Source: Macrococcus sp. DPC7161
GTDB taxonomy: Bacteria; Bacillota; Bacilli; Staphylococcales; Staphylococcaceae
Direction: 5' to 3'
Assembly: GCF_004117835.1 (NCBI RefSeq)
Contig: NZ_SDSC01000007.1
Span: 1-64,000 of the forward strand
DNA length: 64,000 bases
Below are positions 35,868-46,655 of the stretch, piece by piece (the stretch's first letter is position 1; each line of letters opens with the position of its first letter). The notes beneath the pieces were generated by a model. It saw only the letters and a list, made by a program, of their open reading frames with translations. It made no database searches and had not been told where the DNA came from. The position numbers and the translations under genes were made by a program.

Positions 35868-36293
35868 TTATTTTTCACTGAGTTTGGCGATTAATTTTTC
35901 GATATGTTGTTTCAATTCAAAGTAAGTCGCTTCATAAATTGGATAACTGCCACCATAAGGGTCCATAATATCTTGAGACACACCGTTAACATATTCTATT
36001 AAAGTGTATGTCTTATCATTTGGAAATAAAGCTTTGACATAATTTTTATGCGATGCGGTCATCGTTAAAATTAAATCATATTCTAAGTCATTTTGCGTGA
36101 ACAACGATGCATTCGATACAGGTTTCAATTCATACGTTTGAATCACTTTTAATGTATTAGTTGACGTTTCTGCACCATCCATTGCACTAATGCCTCTTGA
36201 AGCAAATTCGTGTTCATGAGATAAACTTTTAGCAATACTTTCAGCCATTGGGCTACGACAAGTATTACCTGTACATACGAATAATACTTTCAT
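35868..36293 (-). CDS. ptpB: Low-molecular-weight protein-tyrosine/arginine phosphatase
   Basis: 141 aa LMW-PTP fold. The P-loop CX5R is visible at the N-terminus (FVCTGNTCRSP), and the general-acid Asp lies in DIMDPYGGS. Bacillus YwlE and S. aureus PtpB of this position are protein-arginine phosphatases. It starts 7 nt after the tsaC stop. Confidence 0.92.
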   Translation of the reverse strand: MKVLFVCTGNTCRSPMAESIAKSLSHEHEFASRGISAMDGAETSTNTLKVIQTYELKPVSNASLFTQNDLEYDLILTMTASHKNYVKALFPNDKTYTLIEYVNGVSQDIMDPYGGSYPIYEATYFELKQHIEKLIAKLSEK

Positions 36294-36300
36294 AAACTCC

Positions 36301-37302
36301 CTACTTTCCTGAAACAGCTTTATTCATACGATTTAATAGCGCCATGCTTTCATCTGTTTCTTCAAAATCCGTGATATAAATCACTTTAATGTCTTCTTGT
36401 TGATCAGCACTTCTTAAACTGTGATATAAATCTCTCATCGCCCCTGTAATATCAGCATAAGTTTGACCTAAAGGAAATACAGCACCATTCACTTTATGAT
36501 GTTCACTAACAGGTGCAATCATCGCTTCATCTGCTTGTAACTGAAACGTTTCAAAAGGTGCTACTTTAATCAATTGTGCTTCAGGTGCGTAATGACGATA
36601 TTTCATTCCTGGTGCAATCGGTTGTTTTAAATCATAATTAAATGGCACGATACATCCAGGAACAATCGACTCTATCATCGATTGTGTAATGGCACCTGGC
36701 CTAGCAATTTTAAACGGGTAACTCGTACAATCAATCACAGTACTCTCAATCCCTACTTCCACAGGATCACTGACCACTACACCAAATATTTTACCATCTA
36801 AATCATTAATCACATGCTCAGCATGTGTTGGCGATGGTTTTCCGCTCGTATTTGCAGATGGCGCCGCAATTGGCAAATACGATAATTTAAGTAATTGTCT
36901 CGCCACTTTATCACTAGGCATTCTTACTGCAACGGTATCCATTTGGCCAAAAGACAATTGTGATAATACATCTTTTTTCATAGGTAAAATAAATGAAATT
37001 GGTCCTGGCCAAAATGCATCCATTAACATATCTGTCGTTTGATTTGGAATTTGTGCAAATGAATGAATTTGTTCTTGCTCATATATATGCACAATTAACG
37101 GATTGTCACTTGGTCTTCCTTTTGCTTTAAAGATTTTATCCACAGCTTCATCACTCATCGCATTACCAGCTAAACCATAAACCGTTTCAGTTGGAATACC
37201 AACGACTTCATTGGCCTTTAATGCATTTATAATTTCATCAATCTGTGGATATGTGGATAAGTCATCCACATAGTTACGCACATCCCAAACATGCGTTTCC
37301 AT
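36301..37302 (-). CDS. tsaC: L-threonylcarbamoyladenylate synthase
   Basis: 333 aa Sua5-type enzyme that makes the threonylcarbamoyl-AMP intermediate of tRNA t6A37. The YrdC domain (GIPTETVYGLAGNA, KGRPSDNPLIVH, PSANTSGKPSPT) is followed by a C-terminal Sua5 domain. The ATG at 37302 has GAGGGTGAAGG upstream; the longer ORF adds an unlikely extension. Confidence 0.95.
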   Translation of the reverse strand: METHVWDVRNYVDDLSTYPQIDEIINALKANEVVGIPTETVYGLAGNAMSDEAVDKIFKAKGRPSDNPLIVHIYEQEQIHSFAQIPNQTTDMLMDAFWPGPISFILPMKKDVLSQLSFGQMDTVAVRMPSDKVARQLLKLSYLPIAAPSANTSGKPSPTHAEHVINDLDGKIFGVVVSDPVEVGIESTVIDCTSYPFKIARPGAITQSMIESIVPGCIVPFNYDLKQPIAPGMKYRHYAPEAQLIKVAPFETFQLQADEAMIAPVSEHHKVNGAVFPLGQTYADITGAMRDLYHSLRSADQQEDIKVIYITDFEETDESMALLNRMNKAVSGK

Positions 37303-37391
37303 AGCCTTCACCCTCTCTCTTACTGTAAATGACATGATAGCAAAAAAGTTATACACATTCTGTGGATAACTCCAAATACTTTGTGCATAAC

Positions 37392-38237
37392 TTATTCACA
37401 CCAATGAAACCATAATACTCGGTCTAATTGATTTATATCTTGTTCAACATTTACTTTTACATTTGGATAATACACATGAATAAATTTCATTAAGGCTTCA
37501 CTTTGTGCATGACCGATTTCAAAAGCCACTAAAGCATTTGGCTTCATCACATATTTTAAATCTTCAATCATACGTTTGTACAATGCAAGACCTTCATCTT
37601 CAGCAAACAATGCGATGTGAGGATCAAACTGTAAAGCCTGAGCATTCATTAAATGTCGCTCACTTTCAGCGATATAAGGTGGATTGCTGACTAACACATC
37701 TAATTTGATTTGTTGTTCAATCAAAGGTTGCAACAAATCGCCTTGCAAAAAAGTGACATTCGCTTGATGTGTATCTGCATTTTCATTTGCAACAACCAAA
37801 GCATGCTCACTAATATCCACAGCATACATAGTAATCGCTTCAAGTTTAGCTAAAGTAATCGCAATGATCCCTGTACCTGTACCAATATCAGCAACCACAT
37901 CGCCACGCTTTAAATGAGATTTAACAACATCGATTAAATGTTCCGTTTCTGGTCTTGGTGTTAATGTATCAGGTGTTACTTTAAATCGTTCACCATAAAA
38001 ATATTGCCACCCTATAATGTGTGATAACGGCTCATTTTCACAAAGTCTTTCAATTCCTGATTGATACAATAGCCACTGGGATTGTGAAAGCTTTTTTTCA
38101 TTCATGACAATATCCATTTGTGACAAAGAAAACAAATCCATTAAAAGAAAACGCGCACCAATCTCTGGTTGGTCATTTTCTCTCAATGTCTTCGTTCCAT
38201 ATGTTAGTACATCACTTAGTTTATAGCTGTCCATCAT
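37392..38237 (-). CDS. prmC: Release factor glutamine methyltransferase
   Basis: 281 aa class I SAM methyltransferase that methylates the GGQ glutamine of release factors. Motif [17 protein letters not shown] and the catalytic NPPY ([11 protein letters not shown]). It overlaps its substrate gene prfA by 17 nt, the usual coupling. Confidence 0.97.
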   Translation of the reverse strand: MMDSYKLSDVLTYGTKTLRENDQPEIGARFLLMDLFSLSQMDIVMNEKKLSQSQWLLYQSGIERLCENEPLSHIIGWQYFYGERFKVTPDTLTPRPETEHLIDVVKSHLKRGDVVADIGTGTGIIAITLAKLEAITMYAVDISEHALVVANENADTHQANVTFLQGDLLQPLIEQQIKLDVLVSNPPYIAESERHLMNAQALQFDPHIALFAEDEGLALYKRMIEDLKYVMKPNALVAFEIGHAQSEALMKFIHVYYPNVKVNVEQDINQLDRVLWFHWCE

Positions 38238-39297
38238 TCATCGCTTCTAATTTACTTGTTTGTTCTGCAATGATTAAAGCTTCAATCACTTCTGAAACTT
38301 TACCTTCCATAATTTGATCTAACTTTTGAATCGTTAAACCAATACGGTGGTCGGTTACACGGTTTTGTGGATAGTTATATGTACGAATACGTTCAGAACG
38401 GTCACCTGTACCCACTGCTGATTTACGTTGCTCATCGTATTTCGCACGTTCTTCTTGCATCATTTTGTCGTATACACGGATTTTTAATAATTTTAATGCT
38501 TTTTCACGGTTTTGAATTTGTGACTTTTCAGATGACGTGGCAACAATTCCTGTTGGTAAGTGGGTAATACGTACAGCTGAGTCTGTCGTATTAACGTGCT
38601 GACCACCCGAACCTGATGAACGGTATGTATCAATCTTTAAGTCTTCTTGACGAATCTCAATTTCAACATCTTCTACTTCAGGTAATACCGCAACTGTAGC
38701 CGTTGATGTATGGATACGTCCACCACTTTCTGTTGTTGGGATACGTTGAACACGGTGAGCTCCATTTTCAAACTTCAACTTACTGTATGCACCTGAACCC
38801 ATAATTGTAAAACTGATGTCTTTGAAACCACCATGGTCTGCTTCCGTCATTTCGTTGATTTCAATTTTCCAACCTTGCATTTCAGCGTATTTAGAATACA
38901 TACGGAATAAATCTCCAGCAAAGATATTCGCTTCGTCTCCACCTGCAGCACCACGAATCTCCATAACAACGTTTTTCTCATCCATAGGATCTTTAGGGAT
39001 CAATAATAATTTCAATTGCTCTTCTAATTCTGGGATTTGAGGCTTTAATTCATTCATTTCTTCTTTAATCATTGCCTCTTCTTCTGGATCATTTGTTTCT
39101 TTTAACATTTCTAAAGCATCTTCTAACTGCTCTTTCACTGATTTGTACTCACGATATACGTCTACAGTTTTTTGTAAATCTGATTGTTCTTTAGAATACT
39201 TTCTTAATTTATCACTATCACTTACAACATCTGGATCACTTAATAATTCATTTAATTGTTCGTAACGTTCTTCTACGATATCTAATTGATCAAACAT
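38221..39297 (-). CDS. prfA: Peptide chain release factor 1
   Basis: 358 aa RF1, which recognises UAA and UAG. The GGQ peptidyl-hydrolysis motif lies in [17 protein letters not shown] and the codon-recognition domain precedes it. It starts 17 nt after tdk. Confidence 0.98.
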   Translation of the reverse strand: MFDQLDIVEERYEQLNELLSDPDVVSDSDKLRKYSKEQSDLQKTVDVYREYKSVKEQLEDALEMLKETNDPEEEAMIKEEMNELKPQIPELEEQLKLLLIPKDPMDEKNVVMEIRGAAGGDEANIFAGDLFRMYSKYAEMQGWKIEINEMTEADHGGFKDISFTIMGSGAYSKLKFENGAHRVQRIPTTESGGRIHTSTATVAVLPEVEDVEIEIRQEDLKIDTYRSSGSGGQHVNTTDSAVRITHLPTGIVATSSEKSQIQNREKALKLLKIRVYDKMMQEERAKYDEQRKSAVGTGDRSERIRTYNYPQNRVTDHRIGLTIQKLDQIMEGKVSEVIEALIIAEQTSKLEAMNDGQL

Positions 39298-39314
39298 AAT
39301 AGGCTCCTTTAATT

Positions 39315-39890
39315 TTATTTTCTTACGACGTGATGTTCACGACAACGTGGTTCGTAACTTTCCTTAGCACCCACTAATATAATCGGGTCATCGAATTTTG
39401 CTGGCACACCATCGATTAAGCGTTGCGTTCTACTTGCTGGCGCTCCGCAAACTGCACATACAGCTTGTAATTTGGTCACATGTTCTGCTACTGCCATCAA
39501 TTCAGGAACGGGTTCAAATGGCACACATCTGAAATCCATATCTAATCCAGCAACAATCACTCTATGTCCTGCTTCAGCTAACTTTGTTGCCACTTCCACG
39601 ATACCATTATCAAAAAATTGCACTTCATCAATAGCAATGATATCATGTGACTCTTTCACATGGTCTAATATCTCGCTTGAGTCTTTCACGTTAATTGCTT
39701 CAATTGCAGTACCATTATGACTCACTACTTCTTGTTCAGAATAACGGTTATCAATTTCTGGTTTAAAGACAATCACATTTTGTTTAGCATATAAACCACG
39801 ACGTAAACGTCTAATTAACTCTTCACTTTTACCTGAGAACATGCTCCCAGTAATACATTCTATCCAACCTGCATGATAGTTTTCATACAT
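39315..39890 (-). CDS. tdk: Thymidine kinase
   Basis: 191 aa type II TK. P-loop [15 protein letters not shown], the catalytic region IDEVQFF, and a zinc site [12 protein letters not shown] plus CREHH. The ATG at 39890 (AGGTGG 8 nt upstream) matches S. aureus Tdk; the longer ORF adds four residues. An extended -10 (TGGTATAAT) lies upstream. Confidence 0.96.
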   Translation of the reverse strand: MYENYHAGWIECITGSMFSGKSEELIRRLRRGLYAKQNVIVFKPEIDNRYSEQEVVSHNGTAIEAINVKDSSEILDHVKESHDIIAIDEVQFFDNGIVEVATKLAEAGHRVIVAGLDMDFRCVPFEPVPELMAVAEHVTKLQAVCAVCGAPASRTQRLIDGVPAKFDDPIILVGAKESYEPRCREHHVVRK

Positions 39891-39954
39891 TTCATAAACC
39901 ACCTTTTAAAGCATAATCGCTTTATTATACCACAAAATCATTATATTTTGAGAC

Positions 39955-39988
39955 AAAAAAAGAGTACAAGACAAAAGTCTTGTACTCT
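39955..39988 (-). terminator. Terminator of rho-rpmE2
   Basis: A perfect 12-bp stem AGAGTACAAGAC/GTCTTGTACTCT, then a T-run on the minus strand. It is just after rpmE2. Confidence 0.92.
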
Positions 39989-39997
39989 GATAAGTTC

Positions 39998-40255
39998 TTA
40001 ATTGTTTGCAGATTTGAATCCGAACTTTTTGTTGAAACGTTCCACACGACCATCCGCTGCAGCGAATTTTTGACGTCCTGTGTAGAATGGGTGTGAATCA
40101 GATGAGATATCTAAACGAATTACTGGGTATTCGTTACCATCTTCCCATGTCATAGTTTCGTTTGAAGTACGAGTAGAACCGCTTAAGAATTTGAATTCAG
40201 TAGTTGAATCCATGAAAATTACTTTACGGTATTCTGGGTGAATTCCTGGTTTCAT
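39998..40255 (-). CDS. rpmE2: Ribosomal protein L31 type B
   Basis: 85 aa. Begins [16 protein letters not shown] and lacks the CxxC zinc motif, so it is the zinc-independent C- form. The ATG at 40255 has AAAGGAG upstream; a longer in-frame ORF covers the 5' leader. C- paralogues are often induced on zinc limitation. Confidence 0.95.
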   Translation of the reverse strand: MKPGIHPEYRKVIFMDSTTEFKFLSGSTRTSNETMTWEDGNEYPVIRLDISSDSHPFYTGRQKFAAADGRVERFNKKFGFKSANN

Positions 40256-40365
40256 TATTTTCAGCTCCTTTGCCCTGAACCATCTGGAACAGAGTTTATT
40301 CGTGGATATTTCCACGTCAATACTTACATACTATATCAGTTTATGATTTAAAAAGCAATACTTTT

Positions 40366-41682
40366 TTAGATGATTGGTTTACCTGTTTTTGCAGACTGTA
40401 CCATGCGATCACGTAGTTCATCAAAGAACGCTTCATTAGAGTCACTTTGTTTAATGAGACGTAAGAAACGCTCAGTAAAATCAGGGGCATCCGTAAATAA
40501 ATTTCTAAGCTGCCAAACCATTTCAAGTTCTTTCTTATCGTATAGCAATTCTTCTTTACGTGTAGAACTACGGCGAATATCAATCGCAGGGAAAATACGT
40601 TTTTCAGCTAATTTTCTGTCTAACGTTAATTCCATATTACCAGTCCCTTTAAACTCTTCATAAATCATATCATCCATTCGGCTACCTGTGTCTACAAGCG
40701 CTGTAGAAAGAATCGTTAAACTGCCACCCGCTTCAATATTACGTGCTGCACCAAAGAATGCTTTCGGTTTATGTAAACTTGCAGGATCTAAACCACCCGA
40801 TAATGTACGCCCACTTGGTGGAATCACTAAGTTATACGCACGTGCTAAGCGTGTGATTGAATCCATTAAAATAATAACATCTTGACCTAATTCAACAAGT
40901 CGTTTTGCACGTTCTAATAACAATTCAGCTACTTTAACATGATGTTCAGGTGGCTCATCAAACGTTGAATGTACTACTTCAGCTTGCTCAACAGAACGTT
41001 CTAAATCGGTTACCTCTTCAGGACGTTCGCCTACAAGTAAAATAAATAATTTCGCTTCTGGATGATTCGTACAAATTGCTGTCGCAATTTCTTTAAGTAA
41101 TGATGTTTTACCTGCTTTTGGTGGTGCAACAATCATACCACGTTGCCCAAAACCTATCGGTGATACAAGGTCCATAATACGTGTAGAATAGTTAGTCTTT
41201 GTAGTTTCTAAACGAATACGTGTATCAGGATATAATGGTGTCAACGCTTGGAAGTGAGGGCGTTTTTTCACTTCTTCCGCATTTTGGTCATTCACAAAAT
41301 CTACTTGTAATAAGCCATAATATTTTTCGTTTTCCTTTGGTTTACGTACTTTCCCTGTTACTTTATCGCCTTTTTTGATTTCAAAACGACGTATTTGACT
41401 GGCAGAAATATAAATGTCTTTCTCACCCTTTGAATAGTTAACTGTTCTTAAAAAACCATAACCATCGGGTTGAATGTCATCTAATATACCTTCCATGTAG
41501 TAATTGCCATCGTTCTCCATTTGTTTTTCCATAATGGCAAGCACTAATTCTTTTTTATTTAATTTACTATAATTAATTAAACCAAGTTCTTTCGCTCTTA
41601 ATGTTAAAGCTTTTGTATTGTAATTTTTGTATAAATCATTAAATGATTCATATTGTGGACTCGTTCGTTCACGTTCTGCCAA
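40366..41682 (-). CDS. rho: Transcription termination factor Rho
   Basis: 438 aa hexameric RNA helicase. An OB-fold RNA-binding domain (DGYGFLR, about 60-120), the P-loop APPKAGKTSLLKEIA, and Q/R-loop regions follow. Normal Firmicute length. It lies upstream of rpmE2 on the same strand. Confidence 0.97.
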   Translation of the reverse strand: MAERERTSPQYESFNDLYKNYNTKALTLRAKELGLINYSKLNKKELVLAIMEKQMENDGNYYMEGILDDIQPDGYGFLRTVNYSKGEKDIYISASQIRRFEIKKGDKVTGKVRKPKENEKYYGLLQVDFVNDQNAEEVKKRPHFQALTPLYPDTRIRLETTKTNYSTRIMDLVSPIGFGQRGMIVAPPKAGKTSLLKEIATAICTNHPEAKLFILLVGERPEEVTDLERSVEQAEVVHSTFDEPPEHHVKVAELLLERAKRLVELGQDVIILMDSITRLARAYNLVIPPSGRTLSGGLDPASLHKPKAFFGAARNIEAGGSLTILSTALVDTGSRMDDMIYEEFKGTGNMELTLDRKLAEKRIFPAIDIRRSSTRKEELLYDKKELEMVWQLRNLFTDAPDFTERFLRLIKQSDSNEAFFDELRDRMVQSAKTGKPII

Positions 41683-41800
41683 TTAAGCCACCTCTATCTG
41701 ATTGAATTTATATTTTGAAAATAGTTTGAGAATATTTTTGAGTGGAGAATATTTGAGGAAACAATAGATAGTTTATCACGATTCTATAAAATAACAAAGT

Positions 41801-41824
41801 AAAAGACTGGATATCCAGTCTTTT
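41801..41824 (-). terminator. Terminator of glpX
   Basis: A perfect palindrome AAAAGACTGGAT/ATCCAGTCTTTT, just after the glpX stop. The A and T tracts at both ends may allow bidirectional action. Confidence 0.85.
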
Positions 41825-41835
41825 ACACAATTTTA

Positions 41836-42813
41836 TTAAATTTGATCACTTTCACCAATGACTAAACCCGGTTTCTTTTCAAGGCTATGACGTCCTTGCA
41901 CAAATCGTACAGTACCAGATTTCGCACGCATAACTAATGAATGTGTTTCAGCGTATCCACCTTTGAATTGAACACCTTTCATTAATTCACCGTCAGTTAC
42001 AGCAGTTGCGGCAAAGATTGCGTCATCACCTTTAACCATATCATCTAACTGTAATACGGTATTTGGTTCGATACCCATCTTACGGCAACGTTCTTCTTGT
42101 TCAGCATCTTCAGGTAATAAAATACCTTGGAAATCCCCACCTAACGCTTTAATACCTACAGCAGCGATGACACCCTCAGGCGCACCACCTGAACCAAATA
42201 AAATATCTACACCTGTAAAATCAAACGCGGTATTAATTGCACCGGCAACGTCTCCATGTTCAATTAATTTAATACGTGCACCTGCTTCACGAATCTCTTT
42301 AATGATACCTTGGTGACGTTCACGATTTAATAAAGTCGCTGTCACATCTGTAATATCTTTACCTTTCGCTTTAGCAACTGCGTGTAAGTTTTCAGTAACT
42401 GATTTAGAAATATCTACAACACCTTTACATTCAGGACCTACTGCAATCTTTTCCATGTACATATCTGGTGCATGTAATAACGTACCTCTATCCCCTACTG
42501 CCAATACCGTCATCGCATTCCAAGAACCTTCAGCAACTAATGTTGTCCCCTCTAAAGGATCGACTGCGATATCAATTTGTGGGCCTTCTTTCGTACCTAA
42601 TTCTTCGCCAATATATAACATCGGTGCTTCGTCCATCTCACCTTCACCAATAACGACTACACCATCCATTGGAATCGTATCAAACACTTGACGCATTGCT
42701 GTTGTCGCTGCATCATCTGCTTCATTTTTTAAACCTTTACCTACCCAGCGCGCACTTTTTAATGCTGCCGCTTCTGTTACACGCACCAATTCCATTGACA
42801 AACTACGTTCCAT
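41836..42813 (-). CDS. glpX: Class II fructose-1,6-bisphosphatase
   Basis: 325 aa GlpX family, lithium-sensitive phosphatase fold with metal motifs [11 protein letters not shown] and [15 protein letters not shown]. It hydrolyses fructose-1,6-bisphosphate for gluconeogenesis. The ATG at 42813 has AAAGGAG 7 nt upstream. Confidence 0.95.
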   Translation of the reverse strand: MERSLSMELVRVTEAAALKSARWVGKGLKNEADDAATTAMRQVFDTIPMDGVVVIGEGEMDEAPMLYIGEELGTKEGPQIDIAVDPLEGTTLVAEGSWNAMTVLAVGDRGTLLHAPDMYMEKIAVGPECKGVVDISKSVTENLHAVAKAKGKDITDVTATLLNRERHQGIIKEIREAGARIKLIEHGDVAGAINTAFDFTGVDILFGSGGAPEGVIAAVGIKALGGDFQGILLPEDAEQEERCRKMGIEPNTVLQLDDMVKGDDAIFAATAVTDGELMKGVQFKGGYAETHSLVMRAKSGTVRFVQGRHSLEKKPGLVIGESDQI

Positions 42814-42904
42814 CTTCATTCTCCTTTGGATCTTAGTATTTTTCTTAAATAGTATAACACATTTAGCACTTTGGTGTATTATTTGTTTTTATTTCTATAC
42901 ATGA

Positions 42905-42934
42905 AAAAAAGACGACTAAATTGCGTCGTCTTTT
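42905..42934 (-). terminator. Terminator of the HxlR gene
   Basis: The stem AAAGACGAC/GTCGTCTTT overlaps the hxlR stop and is followed by T on the minus strand. Confidence 0.82.
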
Positions 42935-43245
42935 AGCTCGAGATGTTCTTGAGCCCAATGTTCAATTGGTATCATTGCTTGAGACAATGCATAACCTTTA
43001 TCAGTTAAAATATATTTAATCGATAGTGGCGTTGTTGAGATCACTTTTTTCTCGACCAATCCCCACTCAGATAACTCAGCGAGCTTTAAACTTAAAGCAC
43101 GCGGTGTAATGGATTTTAAATCACGTTTAATATCTGAAAAGTGCGCTGCATGCCCCTCTGATCGTGATAAATAATTGATCAATAGACCATTCCAACTTCT
43201 CCCGAGGATCTTAAATGTTTCTTCTAAATATGGACAAATTTCCAT
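42916..43245 (-). CDS. HxlR-family transcriptional regulator
   Basis: 109 aa winged-helix DUF24/HxlR protein. CPYLEETFKILGRSWNG contains the conserved N-terminal cysteine used as a redox sensor in some family members, and the wing region GLVEKKVISTTPLSIKY follows. The ATG at 43245 has AGAGGTGATG upstream. Target unknown; it lies between glpX and murZ with its own terminator. Confidence 0.88.
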   Translation of the reverse strand: MEICPYLEETFKILGRSWNGLLINYLSRSEGHAAHFSDIKRDLKSITPRALSLKLAELSEWGLVEKKVISTTPLSIKYILTDKGYALSQAMIPIEHWAQEHLELKDDAI

Positions 43246-43313
43246 AATCATCACCTCTAATGTCAGTATACTCCGATATAAAAAATATATCAAGGTATAA
43301 TTTTTATAATTAA

Positions 43314-43334
43314 AAAACAGTCCGAAGACTGTTT
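43314..43334 (-). terminator. Terminator of murZ
   Basis: The stem AAAACAGTC/GACTGTTTT, with a 3-nt loop, overlaps the murZ stop. Confidence 0.75.
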
Positions 43335-44593
43335 TATATCGTTTCTCTCCAAATATCTGCGCCTAAAGCTTTTAACTTTTCAACAATACCAGAGTACCCA
43401 CGATCAATATGTTTAATATTAAATACTGTTGTTACACCTTCAGCTGCAAGTCCAGCAATAACTAAACAAGCACCCGCTCTTAAATCCGATGCTGCAACTT
43501 CAGCACCTTTAAGTTTTGAATGTGAAATCGATGCAAATCCTTTACCTTCTGTAATATCACCTTGCATCTTTTGTAATTCAGCAACGTGTCTAAAACGTTC
43601 AGGATAAATCGTATCGATAATAGTAGATGTCCCATTTGATAAGAATAATAATGGTGTGAAAGGTTGTTGTAAGTCTGTCGCAAAACCAGGATATACATTC
43701 GTCGTAATTGTGACTGGTGCATATGTTTTTGGGCGACGAATAATCGCATAATCTTCATACAATTCAACGTCTACACCAATTTCTTTTAATTTCGCTGTTA
43801 ATGGCTCCATGTGTAATGGAATGATGTTCTCAACTTTCACTTCATCACCCATCATTGCAGCAGCACACATATATGTTCCCGCTTCAATACGGTCAGGAAT
43901 AATTGCATGTGTTGTACCGTGTAACGTTTCAACACCTTCAATTTTTAATGTATCTGTACCTGCACCACGGATTTTCGCACCCATTTTATTTAATAAAGTC
44001 GCAACATCAACAATTTCAGGTTCTTTAGCTGCGTTTTCAATCACCGTTTTACCTTTTGCCATAGAAGCTGCTAACATAATGTTAATTGTTGCACCTACGC
44101 TGACAACATCTAAAAAGATTTTTGCACCAACAAGCTCTTCAGCAACTAAATGCATACCATCTGCTTCTTCAGTAACTTTAGCACCTAACGCTTCAAAACC
44201 TTTAATATGTTGGTCAATTGGGCGAGGTCCTAATGGACATCCACCCGGTAATCCGATAATCACCTTTTTAAATTTACCTAACATAGCACCCATCATATAG
44301 TAAGAAGCACGTAATGATTGAACTTTGTGGTTTGGTAGTGGTTTATTCACTGCGTTTGAAGGATCCACTTCCAAAACATCACCTTCAACCAATGTAGTTG
44401 TAATATTTAAATCTTCTAAAAGACTCATTAAAGTCTTAACGTCTGAAATTTCTGGTAACCCTTCTAAAGTTACTTTTGAGTTAGCCATTAATGTTGCAGG
44501 AATTAATGCAACAGCACTATTTTTAGCACCACTAATTGTAACTTTCCCTTTAAGTGGGTTGCCACCTCTAATTTTTATTACTTCTTGAGACAT
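43334..44593 (-). CDS. murZ: UDP-GlcNAc 1-carboxyvinyltransferase (MurZ/MurA2)
   Basis: 419 aa EPSP-synthase fold that transfers PEP to UDP-GlcNAc, the first committed step of peptidoglycan synthesis and the fosfomycin target. The catalytic Cys is C119 in [12 protein letters not shown]. The location beside fba and rho matches the second Firmicute paralogue, MurAB/MurZ. Confidence 0.95.
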   Translation of the reverse strand: MSQEVIKIRGGNPLKGKVTISGAKNSAVALIPATLMANSKVTLEGLPEISDVKTLMSLLEDLNITTTLVEGDVLEVDPSNAVNKPLPNHKVQSLRASYYMMGAMLGKFKKVIIGLPGGCPLGPRPIDQHIKGFEALGAKVTEEADGMHLVAEELVGAKIFLDVVSVGATINIMLAASMAKGKTVIENAAKEPEIVDVATLLNKMGAKIRGAGTDTLKIEGVETLHGTTHAIIPDRIEAGTYMCAAAMMGDEVKVENIIPLHMEPLTAKLKEIGVDVELYEDYAIIRRPKTYAPVTITTNVYPGFATDLQQPFTPLLFLSNGTSTIIDTIYPERFRHVAELQKMQGDITEGKGFASISHSKLKGAEVAASDLRAGACLVIAGLAAEGVTTVFNIKHIDRGYSGIVEKLKALGADIWRETI

Positions 44594-44646
44594 GTCTGTA
44601 CTCCTTTAACTTTTTTCCATTAAAAATAACTATATAATATATACCC

Positions 44647-44723
44647 ATTATAAACTAAAATAATTTAACATTGCAAAAAGAAATCATGAAGTTAAATATA
44701 AGCTACACGACATTTATAGTCAA
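44647..44723 (-). promoter_or_regulatory. Tandem promoters of murZ
   Basis: Distal: TTGACT (44718-44723), 17-nt spacer, TATATT (44695-44700). Proximal: TTGCAA (44671-44676), 18-nt spacer, TATAAT (44647-44652). Both point into murZ. Confidence 0.7.
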
Positions 44724-44729
44724 GAAAAA

Positions 44730-44760
44730 AAGCCCATCGAAAATGAAATCGATGGACTTT
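44730..44760 (-). terminator. Terminator of fba
   Basis: The stem AAG.CCATCGA/TCGATGG.CTT, followed on the minus strand by a T-run. It lies right after fba. Confidence 0.85.
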
Positions 44761-44776
44761 TATTATATTCAGAAAA

Positions 44777-45634
44777 TTAAGCTTTGTTTGAAGTACCAAA
44801 TTCTTGGATTTTACCTTTAACTGTCGCTTTAATTGCTTCACGAGCTGGTCCTAAATATTTACGTGGATCGTAAACTTCAGTGTTCGCTGCTAACGTTTCA
44901 CGAACCGCTTTCGCAGATGCGATTTGGTTTTCAGTGTTAACGTTGATTTTAGCTGTTCCTAAAGAAATTGATTTAACAATATCTTTCGTTGGGATACCAG
45001 TACCACCGTGTAATACTAATGGTAAACCAGTTTCTTTACCGATTTCTTCCATTTCTTTGAATCCTAAGTTTGGTTCACCTTTGTAAGGACCGTGAACTGA
45101 ACCTAAAGCTGGCGCTAAACAGTCGATACCAGTTTTTTCAACTAACTCTTTACATTCAGCTGCATCAGCATAAACAACACCGTCAGAAACAACGTCGTCT
45201 TCTTGTCCACCAACGCGACCTAATTCCGCTTCAACAGAAACACCTTTTGCGTGTGCATATTCAACAACTTGTTTAGTGATTGCAACGTTTTCTTCAAATG
45301 AATGATGAGAAGCATCGATCATAACTGAAGTGAAACCAGCATCAATCGCTGCTTTACAGTTTTCAAAGCTTGAACCATGGTCTAAATGGATTGCAACTGG
45401 AACAGTGATTTTCATATCTTCCATTAAACCTTCTACCATTTTAACAACAGTGAAGAATCCACCCATGTATTTTGCTGCACCTTCAGATACACCTAAAATA
45501 ACTGGTGCGTTTTCTTCTTGAGATGCACCTAAAATTGCTTGTGTGAACTCAAGGTTGTTTAAGTTATACTGACCTACTGCATAACCTTCTTCTTTTGCTT
45601 TGATTAACATTTCTTTCATTGAAACTAATGGCAT
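44777..45634 (-). CDS. fba: Class II fructose-bisphosphate aldolase
   Basis: 285 aa zinc-dependent aldolase of glycolysis. Zinc and substrate motifs [28 protein letters not shown] and VLHGGTGIP are present. The ATG at 45634 matches S. aureus FbaA. The order spo0F-fba-murZ is as in Bacillus. Confidence 0.97.
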   Translation of the reverse strand: MPLVSMKEMLIKAKEEGYAVGQYNLNNLEFTQAILGASQEENAPVILGVSEGAAKYMGGFFTVVKMVEGLMEDMKITVPVAIHLDHGSSFENCKAAIDAGFTSVMIDASHHSFEENVAITKQVVEYAHAKGVSVEAELGRVGGQEDDVVSDGVVYADAAECKELVEKTGIDCLAPALGSVHGPYKGEPNLGFKEMEEIGKETGLPLVLHGGTGIPTKDIVKSISLGTAKINVNTENQIASAKAVRETLAANTEVYDPRKYLGPAREAIKATVKGKIQEFGTSNKA

Positions 45635-45718
45635 GGATAATATCCTCCTTGTGTGCTTTTGCACAATTTTTATAACATGATTATACCACTTAATTTTATT
45701 GTTTGCATTTGATTACAC

Positions 45719-46072
45719 TCAAGAATTTGTGTAGTTTTTCACAATCTTTAGCAATTCTTGTATATCAAACGGTTTCATTACCACTTCGTTCGCTCCAAGG
45801 GCTAATAATTGATCAACTTCTGCTTTCGTTTGAAATGCAGAAATCATAATGACAGGTACATCAAATTTTTCTCTAATTTTCGCTAAAGTTACTTCTCCAT
45901 TCATGACCGGCATACGCTGGTCTAAAATTATCAAATCAAATGTATCTTGCTCTAACAATTCAAGACCCATTTGACCATTACTTGCCTCTTTCGTTTCATA
46001 TTCTACAAGTTTAAAGATTTCTGTTAATAGTAAGCGAATATTTATTTCATCATCAATAATTAAAATTTTCAA
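45719..46072 (-). CDS. spo0F: Spo0F-like single-domain response regulator
   Basis: 117 aa stand-alone receiver domain with no output domain. The acidic pocket (IDDE, residues 6-9), phospho-acceptor D51 (LDQRMPVMNG), S78 and K100 (VVMKPFD) are intact. Bacillus spo0F lies at the same place, between ywjG and fba. A sporulation role is implausible in a coccus. No kinase is adjacent, so its partner is unknown. Confidence 0.85.
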   Translation of the reverse strand: MKILIIDDEINIRLLLTEIFKLVEYETKEASNGQMGLELLEQDTFDLIILDQRMPVMNGEVTLAKIREKFDVPVIMISAFQTKAEVDQLLALGANEVVMKPFDIQELLKIVKNYTNS

Positions 46073-46126
46073 AGGCTTTCTCCTTTATGTTAATATGATT
46101 ATAATTACATTATGGAAGGTGTACTT

Positions 46127-46621
46127 ATGCTTAAAATTTTTAATACGCAACTTAATGGTATCTTCAAAAAAATAGATGCGCAAGAAGTAGAATTAGACAT
46201 CGCAAGTCGACTACTCGCACAAGCTGTTGTAGGTGAAGGAAACATTTGGGTAAAAGGCTTTGGTGATTTAAAGTACTTAGAAGAATATATTGTAAATAGT
46301 AACGAATCACTACCTGACAGCAAAGTTTGGATTACAGATACAGTTGTCGATAAAACAGATCGCGTGATTGTGATGGCTGAAACTTATAATGAAGATGTTG
46401 TAGAATTCGTAACAGCATTAGAAGTTTCAGATATTGATTACGTCTTAATTTGTAATGCTCATGAAAACATTCAAAGCATGAATTTCATTGACCTTTCAAC
46501 ACCACGTGCAATCGTACCAAGTGAAGATTTCTCAAGAATCATCACACCACATGCAATGGCAATGAATTATATTTATTATGTCATTTATGCTAATATGAAA
46601 GAAATGTTGGATGAAGCATAA
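46127..46621 (+). CDS. ywjG: DUF2529 family protein (YwjG-like)
   Basis: 164 aa from the ATG at 46127 (GGAAGGTG upstream). A sugar-isomerase-like alpha/beta protein of DUF2529. Function unknown. It is divergent from the spo0F-like gene with about a 50-bp gap, and the pairing is conserved in Bacillales. Confidence 0.8.
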   Translation: MLKIFNTQLNGIFKKIDAQEVELDIASRLLAQAVVGEGNIWVKGFGDLKYLEEYIVNSNESLPDSKVWITDTVVDKTDRVIVMAETYNEDVVEFVTALEVSDIDYVLICNAHENIQSMNFIDLSTPRAIVPSEDFSRIITPHAMAMNYIYYVIYANMKEMLDEA

Positions 46622-46655
46622 TAGGTTTTTATAGGATTGAATTGGGTCTTTTTTT

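Noticed and set aside
40256-40365. N-terminal extension of L31 (20 residues)
   Set aside because: The in-frame extension lies upstream of a strong ribosome binding site and is not family-like; treated as leader. A regulatory leader for L31 was considered but no consensus was recognised.
40341-40583. 80-aa minus-strand ORF in the rho C-terminus
   Set aside because: Shifted frame of rho.
43809-44300. 163-aa plus-strand ORF over murZ
   Set aside because: Antisense of a highly conserved gene, with Ala/Ile/Pro-rich composition typical of reversed codons.
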